A DNA stretch of 64,000 bases, taken from positions 1 to 64,000 of the IMG/VR virus record IMGVR_UViG_3300001473_000094. One strand, written 5' to 3'. A program made the position numbers and the translations under genes. The notes below the pieces were generated by a model, which worked only from the letters and a program-made list of their open reading frames with translations, searched no databases and was not told the origin of the DNA. Positions 1 to 7,696 of this stretch are shown here, in pieces. Origin of the DNA: a virus. Every line of letters begins with the position of its first letter. Within the stretch, counting starts at the first letter, position 1.

Positions 1-216
1 ATGGGCAGACTGCGTATAAAGGTTCCTCCGGGGACCAGGGTTCAGCGCCGCGTTGCGGCCTGGGAGCGGCTGGTTGCGCTTCTTATCGCACTGGCTTGCA
101 GCTTTGGCGCTTTGGTGTCGGTTGCGGCGGGTCAGATGCTTCTGGCGGCCTTTTTCGGCGCGATGGCGCTGGGCGGTTTCCTTACCGCGTTTGAGAAAGT
201 GCGCACGCTGAGTTGA
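1..216 (+). CDS. Small two-helix membrane protein (possibly 5'-truncated)
   Basis: This 71-residue protein has a short basic N-terminal stretch followed by two hydrophobic segments (about residues 22-42 and 45-62), so it is probably an inner-membrane protein with two helices. Its stop overlaps the start of the coupling-protein gene (TTGA overlap), which suggests translational coupling. Short membrane proteins of this kind are common next to type IV coupling genes and may help anchor the ATPase, but I recognise no family. The ATG is the first base of the window, so the true start could lie further upstream. Confidence 0.5.
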   Translation: MGRLRIKVPPGTRVQRRVAAWERLVALLIALACSFGALVSVAAGQMLLAAFFGAMALGGFLTAFEKVRTLS

Positions 217-1907
217 GCACGGCCACGCTGATCGGCCCGTTGTTGGGGCCGGTTCGCTCGCCCCCGCGCAATCCCGTTTTCAGGATGAGTCTCATGACGG
301 CATTTCACGAGCAATTTCGCCACGGCAGCGCCCGGTTTGCCGCGCCTGATGAAATGTGGACGGCGGGCCTGACCCGCCCCGGCGGGTTTTTCATGGGCGA
401 GAATGAAGACGCTCAGCACTGCCGGTCACGGCAGCCATCCGCTGTGTTGCTTGTCGCCGGGTCAAGAGGATTCAAGGGCAGCAACATCGTTCCGTCCATG
501 ATTGACGGCTTTGCCGAACAGCATGTGATTTCGATGGACTGGAAGGGCCAGAACGGGCCGATCACGGCACTGCAGCCGCACACGCATATCATCAACTGGT
601 CACCCCGCAGCGGCGGGCACCGGATCAACCCCGTGTCCTACCTGCATATTAATTCCCCCATGCTGGGACCGGATATGAAGCTGTTTGTCCAGAACTGGAT
701 CGTTCTGAACGGCGCGAAGGATGCCGAGTATTTCCAGAAGAAAGCGCAGCGGATCACCGAGGCCTGCGGCCTGAGCTATGTCGAGCAATTTGGCAGCCTC
801 GATCTGCCGGGCTTTGCCGATGTGATGGCGCTTCTTGCCACTGACACCGAGCGCTGGACCGCCTTTGAATACTGGATGTCGGAATCGCGGTTTCCATCCG
901 TATCCGCGATGGCTGAAGACCTTCTGGCAACGCGCCAGTCCGATACCCCAAATGCAGGCGGGTTTGCTGGGGCCAGAGGCGAGATCATAAACAGCTTTGC
1001 CTGTATGAGCGACGACGCTTTGCGGGCTTCCGTGTCACCGCCCTTTGATTTTGATCCGGCTGATCTGACCTTACCGAATGGCCCGCGTTTCCAGGTCAAT
1101 TTGATGGAGGCGATGGAATTCGCGCAAAGCTCCGCGCCGGTCGTGCGGGCGATCTACACGGCGATCCTGATCGAAAAGCGCCGCCATCAAGGCGCGCGCG
1201 AACAAATCTGGATGCTCGATGAAATCGGCAATATCGGCGCGTGGCCGCTGGCGGTGGAACTGGCGACCTACGGCCCCGGTTTCGGAATCAGGCCTGTCTA
1301 TGTCGTGCAGTCGACGGCCCAGCTGGACAATCTGGCCCCGCGCGCGGGGAAGATGATCCCCAATAGCTGCGGCACGCAAATCTACAGGGCCGTGCGCGAC
1401 TCGCACGAGGCTCAGCGCATTGCCGTCATGCTTGGCGACATGACGTTGGAAGTTGAGGATTTCGCGCTCAATGAACGCGCGCGCATTGCCCAGGAAGAAA
1501 CCATGGATGCGGTGATGTTTGAAGGCGCTGACCCGTTCATGGCCGGGCGTGATCTGGCCCTGCAGGATGATTTGCTTGTTCACCGGGCCAGGATGCGCCG
1601 CGCTCTGATGACGCCGGAAGAAATCATGGCGATGCATGAGGATATGGCGCTGGCCTTCATGCCGGGCGTGGTGCCTGCGCCCATGAAGCTGCGCGTTCCC
1701 AAATACTGGACCCGCAAGGATCTGCGCGGGCGTTATCTGGGCGATCCTTATCACGATGATCCCGGAACGGTCTCGATCGCCGGGTGGTTCGGCGGCGTGC
1801 GCAAGGCGCGCGTGATCACCGAAGCTGTGCCGGAAAGGCTGGCCCATCTGCCGCAATATGCGGATGGCCGCTGGTCCTATGTCGACGATTTCAAACCCAA
1901 ACTCTGA
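213..1907 (+). CDS. VirD4/TraG-type type IV coupling protein
   Basis: The 564-residue protein resembles the cytoplasmic ATPase domain of VirD4/TraG/TraD coupling proteins, which link a relaxase-DNA complex to a conjugation channel. A P-loop-like segment, AGSRGFKGS (residues 82-90), occupies the Walker A position but differs from the usual GxxxxGK[ST]. A clear Walker B (IWMLDEIGN, about residue 332) and the family's downstream glutamine motif (QSTAQL, about residue 366) are present. It has no N-terminal membrane segments of its own; these may be supplied by the small membrane protein whose stop overlaps its TTG start. ATG at 285 is an alternative start. Family membership is fairly sure; ATPase activity is uncertain because of the degenerate P-loop. 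Confidence 0.8.
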   Translation: MSTATLIGPLLGPVRSPPRNPVFRMSLMTAFHEQFRHGSARFAAPDEMWTAGLTRPGGFFMGENEDAQHCRSRQPSAVLLVAGSRGFKGSNIVPSMIDGFAEQHVISMDWKGQNGPITALQPHTHIINWSPRSGGHRINPVSYLHINSPMLGPDMKLFVQNWIVLNGAKDAEYFQKKAQRITEACGLSYVEQFGSLDLPGFADVMALLATDTERWTAFEYWMSESRFPSVSAMAEDLLATRQSDTPNAGGFAGARGEIINSFACMSDDALRASVSPPFDFDPADLTLPNGPRFQVNLMEAMEFAQSSAPVVRAIYTAILIEKRRHQGAREQIWMLDEIGNIGAWPLAVELATYGPGFGIRPVYVVQSTAQLDNLAPRAGKMIPNSCGTQIYRAVRDSHEAQRIAVMLGDMTLEVEDFALNERARIAQEETMDAVMFEGADPFMAGRDLALQDDLLVHRARMRRALMTPEEIMAMHEDMALAFMPGVVPAPMKLRVPKYWTRKDLRGRYLGDPYHDDPGTVSIAGWFGGVRKARVITEAVPERLAHLPQYADGRWSYVDDFKPKL

Positions 1908-1927
1908 CGCAAAAGGAGGACGATCAT

Positions 1928-2245
1928 ATGTCCGATGACACACAGACGCGTAAAACCCCGGAAGCCACGCTGCGCGAAGGCGCATTGAAGGCGACAATCT
2001 GGCGCAATGACGGTGAGAAAGGTCCCAACCGGATTACAGAATACACGCGCTCCTATCAGGACAAGGACGGCGCGTGGCACGACACCCATACGATGCGCGA
2101 AAACGATCATCTGAGGCTAAGCCACCTGGCCGGGCGGGCGCATGACCGGGTGATGGAACTCAAGATTGCCGAGCGTGAACAGCGCAAATCAAAGCGCCAA
2201 GACCGGGGCCGCGATCAGGAGCGGGATCGGGGCCGAGAGCGGTAA
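1928..2245 (+). CDS. Conserved-looking hypothetical protein of the conjugative island
   Basis: The 105-residue protein begins at an ATG preceded by a strong ribosome-binding site (AAAAGGAGG). Its first 85 residues look globular, and its tail (about residues 86-105) is almost entirely charged, rich in Arg, Asp and Gln. It sits 20 nt after the coupling-protein gene and is probably co-transcribed with it. I do not recognise the family. The compact N-terminal part with several aromatic residues and a basic tail would suit a small nucleic-acid-binding accessory protein, but this is only inference. Confidence 0.65.
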   Translation: MSDDTQTRKTPEATLREGALKATIWRNDGEKGPNRITEYTRSYQDKDGAWHDTHTMRENDHLRLSHLAGRAHDRVMELKIAEREQRKSKRQDRGRDQERDRGRER

Positions 2246-2286
2246 GGCCTCAGCATCACCAGTCACGAGAACGAAAGGATGCGGTC

Positions 2287-2622
2287 ATGCCGCAGGACTG
2301 GACCGGCCCGGTCACGAAAAACGCGCTTGCGCAGCTGAAAGCCCGGCTGTCCAAACCGGCGCGGTTGCTCGATCTGACCATCGGCGGATCGCGTGAGAGC
2401 CGCGTTCATGCGCAAGTTGATGCTGCCGGACGCGCGGCGATCCGGACCGGAGAACACCGGTTGAACCAGGCGTCAGAAGCCGTGCAACGCGATCACCGGC
2501 TGGCAGCGCTGAAGGGTTACACGCGCGCGCAACTGGCCCAGGCCATTGACCGCCGCGAGGCGGCAGGTCGGGCTAACCGGGTGCAACAACGCCAGCGTCC
2601 GGATCGTTCGCCGGAGCGCTGA
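2287..2622 (+). CDS. Hypothetical protein, Arg/Ala-rich
   Basis: This 111-residue, strongly basic, helix-rich protein follows the previous gene by 41 nt and has a GAAAGGA ribosome-binding site. No domain is recognised. Position and composition suggest it belongs to the same conjugation operon. An overlapping frame from 2166 to 2396 was judged to be a shadow because it lacks a ribosome-binding site and overlaps two better genes. Confidence 0.5.
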   Translation: MPQDWTGPVTKNALAQLKARLSKPARLLDLTIGGSRESRVHAQVDAAGRAAIRTGEHRLNQASEAVQRDHRLAALKGYTRAQLAQAIDRREAAGRANRVQQRQRPDRSPER

Positions 2623-2697
2623 CCGGCACGGCCAATGATCGTGCGTTTGGGCTTAACATACAGCTGTAGGCAAGAAGAACAAATATAGAACATTTTC

Positions 2698-2726
2698 TTG
2701 AGACAGGCCAGTAAAACGGATAGGAT
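2698..2726 (+). promoter_or_regulatory. Putative sigma-70 promoter before the recombinase operon
   Basis: TTGAGA at 2698-2703 and TAGGAT at 2721-2726 are separated by 17 bp in a 139-bp AT-richer gap between the conjugation genes and the recombinase genes. It would drive the genes from 2762 to 4887. Hexamer matches are partial. Confidence 0.4.
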
Positions 2727-2761
2727 TTCGGTCTTTTAACTTGGAAGATCAGGAGCAAACC

Positions 2762-2842
2762 ATGAGCGAAACCGTAACTGAGACTTCAAACCAACAGCCC
2801 GGCAACCCGCGGGTCGTGTCAAGCAGTCCATCGGAAGGGTAA
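2762..2842 (+). CDS. Candidate 26-residue leader peptide
   Basis: A short open frame (ATG to TAA) follows a good ribosome-binding site (TCAGGAGC) 8 nt upstream of the ATG. It is the first frame after the putative promoter at 2698 and ends 24 nt before the next gene. It encodes a polar, Thr/Ser/Pro-rich peptide of no recognised family. It may be a leader peptide or a decayed gene start. Confidence 0.3.
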   Translation: MSETVTETSNQQPGNPRVVSSSPSEG

Positions 2843-2866
2843 CGCCGCCAAGCGGAGCAAAAAGTG

Positions 2867-3205
2867 ATGACAGACAAACAGGAAAGACAGCCGGAACGGC
2901 TGAGCATAGAAGTCGATTACGAGAAATATGCACATTTCCTCGAATCCACGGATTGGAGTGAGGATCAAAAGCGCGAATATGCGCAAATGATCTGGAACAT
3001 CATCGTGGATTTTGTCTCACTGGGCTTTGGCGTTCACCCGGTTCAGCAGGCAGAAAAAGACTGTATATCTATTGATGAAATCCATTCTAATACTGTGTCT
3101 GTTGCACAGAAAATGGTAAAATCAAGCAATAGCGATTTAAAGAAAAACTATAAGTCTGTCACCGGCTCTGAAGGTGGAACGGCGGCGAAAGGAGGCAGCC
3201 CGTGA
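2867..3205 (+). CDS. Hypothetical protein paired with the serine recombinase
   Basis: The 112-residue protein starts at ATG 2867 (a GTG one codon upstream is possible) after a GGAG element. The middle is helical (about residues 20-60) and the C-terminus is polar and Gly/Ser-rich. Its stop overlaps the GTG start of the recombinase, so the two are translationally coupled. In my knowledge small unknown genes often precede large serine recombinases in alphaproteobacterial islands, so an accessory or directionality role is possible but unproven. Confidence 0.6.
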   Translation: MTDKQERQPERLSIEVDYEKYAHFLESTDWSEDQKREYAQMIWNIIVDFVSLGFGVHPVQQAEKDCISIDEIHSNTVSVAQKMVKSSNSDLKKNYKSVTGSEGGTAAKGGSP

Positions 3206-4887
3206 GACATTCGGGTTCAACAGGCGGTGAGCGGCAAAAGGCTGTGATCTATTGCCGGGTGTCGGGCAAGAAACAAACGGTCGACGGCAGCGGCCTGGAT
3301 AGCCAGGAATATCGCTGCCGCCAGTACGCGGCAGCAAAGGACTATGATGTTGAGGCCGTGTTCCCCGATGACATTACCGGGGGCGGTGACTTCATGAATC
3401 GTCCCGGCATGGTCGCGCTGCTGCGCTATTTGGATGACCACCCGGAGCATGACTACGTTGTCATCTTCGACGATCTGAAACGCTACGCCCGTGACGTGGA
3501 GTTTCACCTGAAGCTGCGCCGCCTGATGCTGGAACGCAATGCCACGCGCGAATGCCTGAACTTCAATTTTGAAGACACGCCGGAAGGCAAATTCAACGAG
3601 ATCATCTCGGCGGCGGCTGGCGAGTTGGAACGCCTGCAAATGGGACGCCAGAACCGCCAGAAAAGCATGGCGCGGGTGGAGCAGGGCTATTGGGTTTTTC
3701 GCGCGCCCGTTGGTTACCGCTATGAGAAATCGCCGCGCGGTGGCAAGGAGCTGGTGCGCGACGAGCCACTTGCCGGGATCGTAGCCGAGGCACTTGAAGG
3801 CTACGCCAGTCGGCGCTTCGCCACGCAGACCGAAGTCAAGCGCTTCCTGGAAGCGCAAGCCGCGTTTCCCAAAGACCTGCCCAACGGCGAAATCCGCCAG
3901 CAAACCGTGGTGAGGCTGCTCGGCAAGATCGTCTATGCCGGGTATGTCAGCGCTCCGTCCTGGGGGATTTCAGAACGGGACGGGCAGCATGAGGGGCTGA
4001 TCAGCCTGGAGACCTTCCAGCGCATTCAGGACCGGTTGAACGGAAAGACATATGCAGCTTCCCGCAAAGACGCCCGCAAGGATTTTCCCCTGCGCGGTGC
4101 AATCGCCTGCGCCGCGTGCGGCTCGCACATGACCGGTGGCTGGTCGCAGGGCAAATACAAGAAATACCCGTATTACTTCTGTCACAAGAATGGATGCTCA
4201 CAGTTCGGCAAGACGATTGCACGGCGGACAATTGAGGGTGAGTTTGAGGCGCTGTTGAAACAGATGCAGCCGACGCGCAGCCTCCTGAATATGGCCGCTG
4301 CCATGTTTCGCGATGGCTGGGCTGTTCAGTGTGAACAGGCGGTTGCTGCGGCGCGTGCGGTCAAGCGCGAGATCGCAGCGATTGAGGGAAAGATCGATCA
4401 ACTTGTTGAGCGGGTTGTCGATGCATCAAATCCCGGCGTGATTGCGGCCTATGAAGGGCGCATATCAGGGCTGGAACGCGAGAAGCTGATCCTGGCCGAA
4501 AAAGCTGTAAATCCGGGACAACCGGTGAAGAGCTGCGAGGAAATGTTAGAACTCTGCCTGCGATTCCTCTCAAGCCCTTGGAAAATATGGACTTCTGGCG
4601 GGTTTGAGATGCGGCGGCTGGTCCTGAAACTGGCCTTTTCCGAGCCGCTGGTCTATGTGCGGAATGAAGGGTTTAGAACACCAAAAACCACCTTACCTTT
4701 CAAGGTGTTAGCGGATTTTTGCGGGTCAAAAAGCAAGATGGTGCTGCTAGTGAGATTTGAACTCACGGCCTCTCCCTTACCAATGGGCTGGACCTGTGGC
4801 CTATGGGCGAAAACAGGGGGTGATCGTGGGGATGATGACATAAGGACCTCGGGTGGAGTGGTGGGGGTGGACGGAACAAGGGAGTGA
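3202..4887 (+). CDS. Large serine recombinase with C-terminus read through a tRNA fragment
   Basis: Residues 12-150 form a resolvase domain; the nucleophile is Ser21 in YCRVSGKKQ, and the region includes the DxxxRxxR-type segment near residue 95. A recombinase domain follows (about 160-280), then a zinc ribbon (CAACGSHM...CHKNGCSQFG, about 303-335) and a coiled coil (about 380-440). This is the standard order for large serine integrases, which insert or excise islands by strand exchange. The GTG start has a strong AAAGGAGG site. From 4739 onward the frame runs through a reversed tRNA-Thr fragment and then about 100 nt of prophage DNA, so the last 50 or so residues are not native. The native end was probably near or inside the tRNA fragment. 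Confidence 0.92.
   Translation: MRHSGSTGGERQKAVIYCRVSGKKQTVDGSGLDSQEYRCRQYAAAKDYDVEAVFPDDITGGGDFMNRPGMVALLRYLDDHPEHDYVVIFDDLKRYARDVEFHLKLRRLMLERNATRECLNFNFEDTPEGKFNEIISAAAGELERLQMGRQNRQKSMARVEQGYWVFRAPVGYRYEKSPRGGKELVRDEPLAGIVAEALEGYASRRFATQTEVKRFLEAQAAFPKDLPNGEIRQQTVVRLLGKIVYAGYVSAPSWGISERDGQHEGLISLETFQRIQDRLNGKTYAASRKDARKDFPLRGAIACAACGSHMTGGWSQGKYKKYPYYFCHKNGCSQFGKTIARRTIEGEFEALLKQMQPTRSLLNMAAAMFRDGWAVQCEQAVAAARAVKREIAAIEGKIDQLVERVVDASNPGVIAAYEGRISGLEREKLILAEKAVNPGQPVKSCEEMLELCLRFLSSPWKIWTSGGFEMRRLVLKLAFSEPLVYVRNEGFRTPKTTLPFKVLADFCGSKSKMVLLVRFELTASPLPMGWTCGLWAKTGGDRGDDDIRTSGGVVGVDGTRE
4739..4783 (-). other. Prophage attachment site: 3' fragment of tRNA-Thr(GGT)
   Basis: Read on the minus strand this 45-nt segment gives an anticodon loop TTGGTAA, the 3' side of the anticodon stem (GGGAG), a variable loop, a perfect T arm (GTGAG-TTCAAAT-CTCAC), an acceptor 3' strand TAGCAGC, a discriminator A and an encoded CCA. 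The 5' half of the tRNA is missing, and the bases beyond 4783 do not pair to complete the anticodon stem. A 3'-end tRNA fragment next to a tyrosine integrase is the usual mark of an att site. The complete tRNA should lie at the prophage's right end, outside this window. Confidence 0.8.
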
Positions 4888-4932
4888 TGGCGCAACGACA
4901 GCCGCAGGCTGGAGGTTGAAATGCGCCATCAC
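4884..4932. repeat. 11-bp inverted repeat between att site and integrase stop
   Basis: GTGATGGCGCA (4884-4894) and TGCGCCATCAC (4922-4932) are perfect inverted copies separated by 27 nt. The loop contains a smaller hairpin, CAGCC-GCA-GGCTG (4900-4912). The repeat lies 12 nt beyond the integrase stop codon. It may be the integrase terminator or a binding site for recombination proteins; no T-run follows the stem on the minus strand. Confidence 0.55.
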
Positions 4933-4944
4933 GTATTGGGACGG

Positions 4945-6003
4945 TCAGCGAAGCGACGAGACTGCGGACGAGCGAAGATCGTCATCGATGACGGCGTAGG
5001 TCGGCAGCATCTTCGTGTCGATGTGGCCGAGCAGGTCGGTGATGCGAAGGTCTCCAATATTGTTTGCCAAGAGTTGGGAGGCGAAGGTTCGGCGCGCATC
5101 GTGAGGCGTCAGGTTGGGCAGATCGCACGCCTTGGCGACACGCTTCCACGTATGGGTGATCGTTTCGGGCGAGGTGATCGGCCGGCCAGTGGAGGAGAGG
5201 AAGACGAAGTCGGAAGGGGTGCACGGATGGGTGGCGCGCAACGATGTCAAGATGGGTTGGAGGACCGAGTGGACGGGAATGCGCCGGATGATCACGCTGC
5301 CAGTGCGGCCTTTGCGGGAAGAGACGCAGATGAACGTGAAGGGTTCGGAGGGTTCGCCCTCATCTGATGCAGCAGGCGAGTGCCGCTCGATGCCGCCCCA
5401 TCGCAAGTTGGTCAGTTCGGAACGCCGCATGCCCGTGTAGAAGAGGGTCGTCATGTGTGGGACGAACCACGGGAACATCGTGGCGCAGGTGGCCAGCATG
5501 AGGTTGCGTTGAGCCTCGGTGTAAATCGACTGCTTGGGCGGCGGGGAAGCAGGCTTGCGGATGCGAAAGGTTGGAAGGTCCTCGGCTTCGCGCGCGAAAT
5601 TGAGGAAGCCTTGGATGGCTGCTATCTCACGGCGCACCGAAGATGGGGCGCGGCCAGTTGTCCGGACGTGGGCGAGGACGTGGGACGGCTTGATTTCGCG
5701 GACGCGGAAGCGCGGATGTGCCAGGACGAACGGGTGCACATAGTTGATGGTCGAGACGCCCGGACGTGATGGGCGGCGCTCATAGAGCGTGTAGGCGTCA
5801 GGGATGAGTGCGGATGCCGCACGCTCTCGCTCGATGGAAAGGGATAGCTGGCGCTCGATTTCCTTGAGGCGGCTCTTTGCCTTCGCCCGTTGTGAGGGGC
5901 CGTAGCCAGTCGTGCGATTGACATACCGGCCACCCATGCGGCCAGTCGCATAGAGGACTGTGCCGCGCTTTCCGGGGCGGGGGACGAGCTTGAGGGAAGG
6001 CAT
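4945..6003 (-). CDS. int: Tyrosine integrase of the prophage
   Basis: The 352-residue protein starts at an ATG preceded by AGGAG; the frame extends upstream into the regulator gene, but this start has the only good ribosome-binding site. The N-terminal half is an arm/core-binding region. Catalytic residues of the phage integrase family are visible: Arg193 (GMRRSEL), Lys231, His301-x-x-Arg304 (HDARRTF), His327 (LLGH) and Tyr336. It would recombine attP with the 3' end of tRNA-Thr, whose fragment lies about 160 nt downstream. It follows the LuxR-type gene by 10 nt and is probably in one operon with it, so integration is likely tied to that regulator. Confidence 0.93.
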   Translation of the reverse strand: MPSLKLVPRPGKRGTVLYATGRMGGRYVNRTTGYGPSQRAKAKSRLKEIERQLSLSIERERAASALIPDAYTLYERRPSRPGVSTINYVHPFVLAHPRFRVREIKPSHVLAHVRTTGRAPSSVRREIAAIQGFLNFAREAEDLPTFRIRKPASPPPKQSIYTEAQRNLMLATCATMFPWFVPHMTTLFYTGMRRSELTNLRWGGIERHSPAASDEGEPSEPFTFICVSSRKGRTGSVIIRRIPVHSVLQPILTSLRATHPCTPSDFVFLSSTGRPITSPETITHTWKRVAKACDLPNLTPHDARRTFASQLLANNIGDLRITDLLGHIDTKMLPTYAVIDDDLRSSAVSSLR

Positions 6004-6013
6004 ATGTTTGCTC

Positions 6014-6460
6014 CTACTTCTGTGGTGATGGGTGGTGTAGTCGAACTCTTTCGTTGATGGGGTTGTCGGGATCGTAGGTGGCGTCCCAGTTTTTGGGGAG
6101 GCCACCAGAGACGGTTTCATAGACATCGTCTGAGACGCGGCCAAACATGGGCGCGGCCGTCGTGATGGCGGATGCGCGGCGCTTCACACCAAGCTTTCGG
6201 CAGATCATCGCGATGTGCGTCTTCACCGTGGAGGTGGTGACATCAAGACGTTCGGCAATCTCGGAGTTGGGAGCGTCCCGGAGAAGCATTTGGAGAATGG
6301 CATGCTGTTTGGTCGTGAAGATATTGAGCATAGCCACGTCGGCGGGATTGTCGCGCTCAAGGACTTCGGGTGCACTTAGGCGCCCAACCTTTTCTTCTAT
6401 GCGGGCGAGTTGAGCGGACATGTGAGAAAGCATATCCACCAATGTTGAGTTAGCGGTCAT
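6014..6460 (-). CDS. LuxR-family HTH transcription regulator
   Basis: The 148-residue protein has a helical N-terminal section (residues 1-35) and a GerE/LuxR-type helix-turn-helix (about residues 48-100) with the typical segment NSEIAERLDVTTSTVKTHI and a final KLGVKRR. There is no autoinducer-binding or receiver domain. The gene lies directly upstream of the integrase and downstream of a promoter at 6545-6572. It likely controls integrase expression and perhaps the lysis-lysogeny decision, although most phages use Cro/CI-type repressors for that role. Confidence 0.85.
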   Translation of the reverse strand: MTANSTLVDMLSHMSAQLARIEEKVGRLSAPEVLERDNPADVAMLNIFTTKQHAILQMLLRDAPNSEIAERLDVTTSTVKTHIAMICRKLGVKRRASAITTAAPMFGRVSDDVYETVSGGLPKNWDATYDPDNPINERVRLHHPSPQK

Positions 6461-6544
6461 GTGAGAATGGCCTTTTCGCTGATGACGGGACGGGGCTTGC
6501 GTACATAATCTAATGTGGCGTCCATCAGGAAAAAAGTGTGACTA

Positions 6545-6572
6545 ATGATAACAGGTATTGTTTCGTCGTCAA
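6545..6572 (-). promoter_or_regulatory. Sigma-70-like promoter for the regulator-integrase operon
   Basis: On the minus strand TTGACG (6572-6567) and TATCAT (6550-6545) are separated by 16 bp in a 203-bp AT-rich gap. Both hexamers match the sigma-70 consensus at five of six positions. The regulator start codon lies about 85 nt downstream. Confidence 0.6.
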
Positions 6573-6663
6573 GTGTAGTGATTTATCATCTGGCCAACGA
6601 AAAGGTGGGCCATGGGATGATGTGAAACAGACTCAGGGAGTGTCGTAGGGAGAGACGCAGAAG

Positions 6664-6975
6664 CTACGGTCGACCGCAATCATTGGGCGGGATTCGGTCG
6701 AGTTCCCGGTAGAGACGGGTCACGTCATTGCACAGCGAGCGGGAATAGGCGCGCTCGGCTTGGACTTCGCGTTCAAGGAGAGTCTGTAGGACGCGGCCAT
6801 CCGCAGCAGTAAAACGGTTGCTGTCCGTAGAAGCGCGCCACTCTTGAAGGGCGCGGACTTCGGCTTGCAGGGAGCCGACCCACAGCGAGAAGGCAACGAT
6901 TGCCGCACATGCAGTGATAACGAGGGCCAAGGGTAGATGGATGGTGCCGGCTGAGGGTCCCTGAGGTGCGCTCAT
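6664..6975 (-). CDS. Single-pass membrane protein with coiled coil
   Basis: The start is an ATG with GGGGAG upstream, shorter than the maximal frame. The 103-residue product has one membrane helix (about residues 14-36) followed by a helical, charged tail (40-90). This topology matches inner-membrane spanins or holin accessories. It sits just downstream of a holin-like gene and the endolysin block, so a lysis role is plausible. No clear family is recognised. Confidence 0.6.
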   Translation of the reverse strand: MSAPQGPSAGTIHLPLALVITACAAIVAFSLWVGSLQAEVRALQEWRASTDSNRFTAADGRVLQTLLEREVQAERAYSRSLCNDVTRLYRELDRIPPNDCGRP

Positions 6976-6992
6976 CGTGGTCTCCCCGGCCG

Positions 6993-7166
6993 CTAGGTGT
7001 AGTCGTTCGGAGCCTGATAGACACCCCATGCCATGGCTGCGCCGACGATGAGGTCGACCACGACTGGGTCGAGGCCCATCAGGTCAATCTCGAAATAGCC
7101 AAGCGTTATGAAAATGGTGATGCCGATGACGGCAGCGATGAGCTTACGATAGCGGTTCGGGTTCAT
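6993..7166 (-). CDS. Holin-like small membrane protein
   Basis: The 57-residue protein has a basic start (NPNRYRK) and two hydrophobic helices (about 8-25 and 34-51), a pattern common to short phage holins that permeabilise the inner membrane. Its start lies inside the 3' end of the upstream gene (7144-7674), indicating coupling. The two-domain endolysin is the next gene but one upstream. Assignment rests on topology and context only. Confidence 0.55.
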   Translation of the reverse strand: MNPNRYRKLIAAVIGITIFITLGYFEIDLMGLDPVVVDLIVGAAMAWGVYQAPNDYT

Positions 7167-7674
7167 CTCGGTCGGCCTCGCTTCCGGGCTGAGTGGACGG
7201 CTCGATTTTATCGAGGGTCGAGTCAGCCTGTCCTCCGGTCGAGGAGGGCATCGGCGAGGCATCGCTGTCGAATGGGAGGGGGTCGATCATCTGGCCATTG
7301 GCGTTGAGAGTCACGAAGATGACCGGCTCGTCCGGCACGACCGGGCAGAGGAGGCCGGTGGCCAAGGAGAAGCAGACCGTCAGGTGAGAATCGGACGACG
7401 AGGATGAGAGGGAAAGGCCAACCAGGTCGGGGTGGGGATCGATGATTGGCCAAGGGAGGGGGGAAGCAAACCGAGGGACGGTAGGGATCTTCATCGACGT
7501 GACCAGCGCACGCGCCATTGCGCCAGCCTCAAGATAGACAGGAGCGAGCGCGACGAGCAGGTCGCCGGTGGACAGGGTAGGACGGGTGCCGACGAGCGTT
7601 TCGATGACTGGAAGATCGGCAAGGGCGGAGGACACCAAGGAAGTGTCGAAGTGGAGACGGAGGGGTTCGTTCAT
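7144..7674 (-). CDS. Hypothetical protein
   Basis: The 176-residue protein starts at an ATG with AAAAGG upstream. It has a predicted mixed fold for about 140 residues and an acidic, Ser/Pro-rich C-terminus. It is located between the endolysin and the holin-like gene in one leftward operon. No family is recognised and no signal peptide is seen. Confidence 0.6.
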   Translation of the reverse strand: MNEPLRLHFDTSLVSSALADLPVIETLVGTRPTLSTGDLLVALAPVYLEAGAMARALVTSMKIPTVPRFASPLPWPIIDPHPDLVGLSLSSSSSDSHLTVCFSLATGLLCPVVPDEPVIFVTLNANGQMIDPLPFDSDASPMPSSTGGQADSTLDKIEPSTQPGSEADRDEPEPLS

Positions 7675-7696
7675 CGCTGAACCTTTTGGGCATGAT

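Noticed and set aside
1071-1997. 308-codon minus-strand frame opposite the coupling protein
   Set aside because: Shadow of the coupling-protein gene, His/Arg-rich composition typical of antisense translation.
4739-4812. Intact tRNA-Thr gene on the minus strand
   Set aside because: Only the 3' half is present; the sequence beyond the anticodon loop does not form the anticodon-stem 5' side, D arm or acceptor 5' strand.
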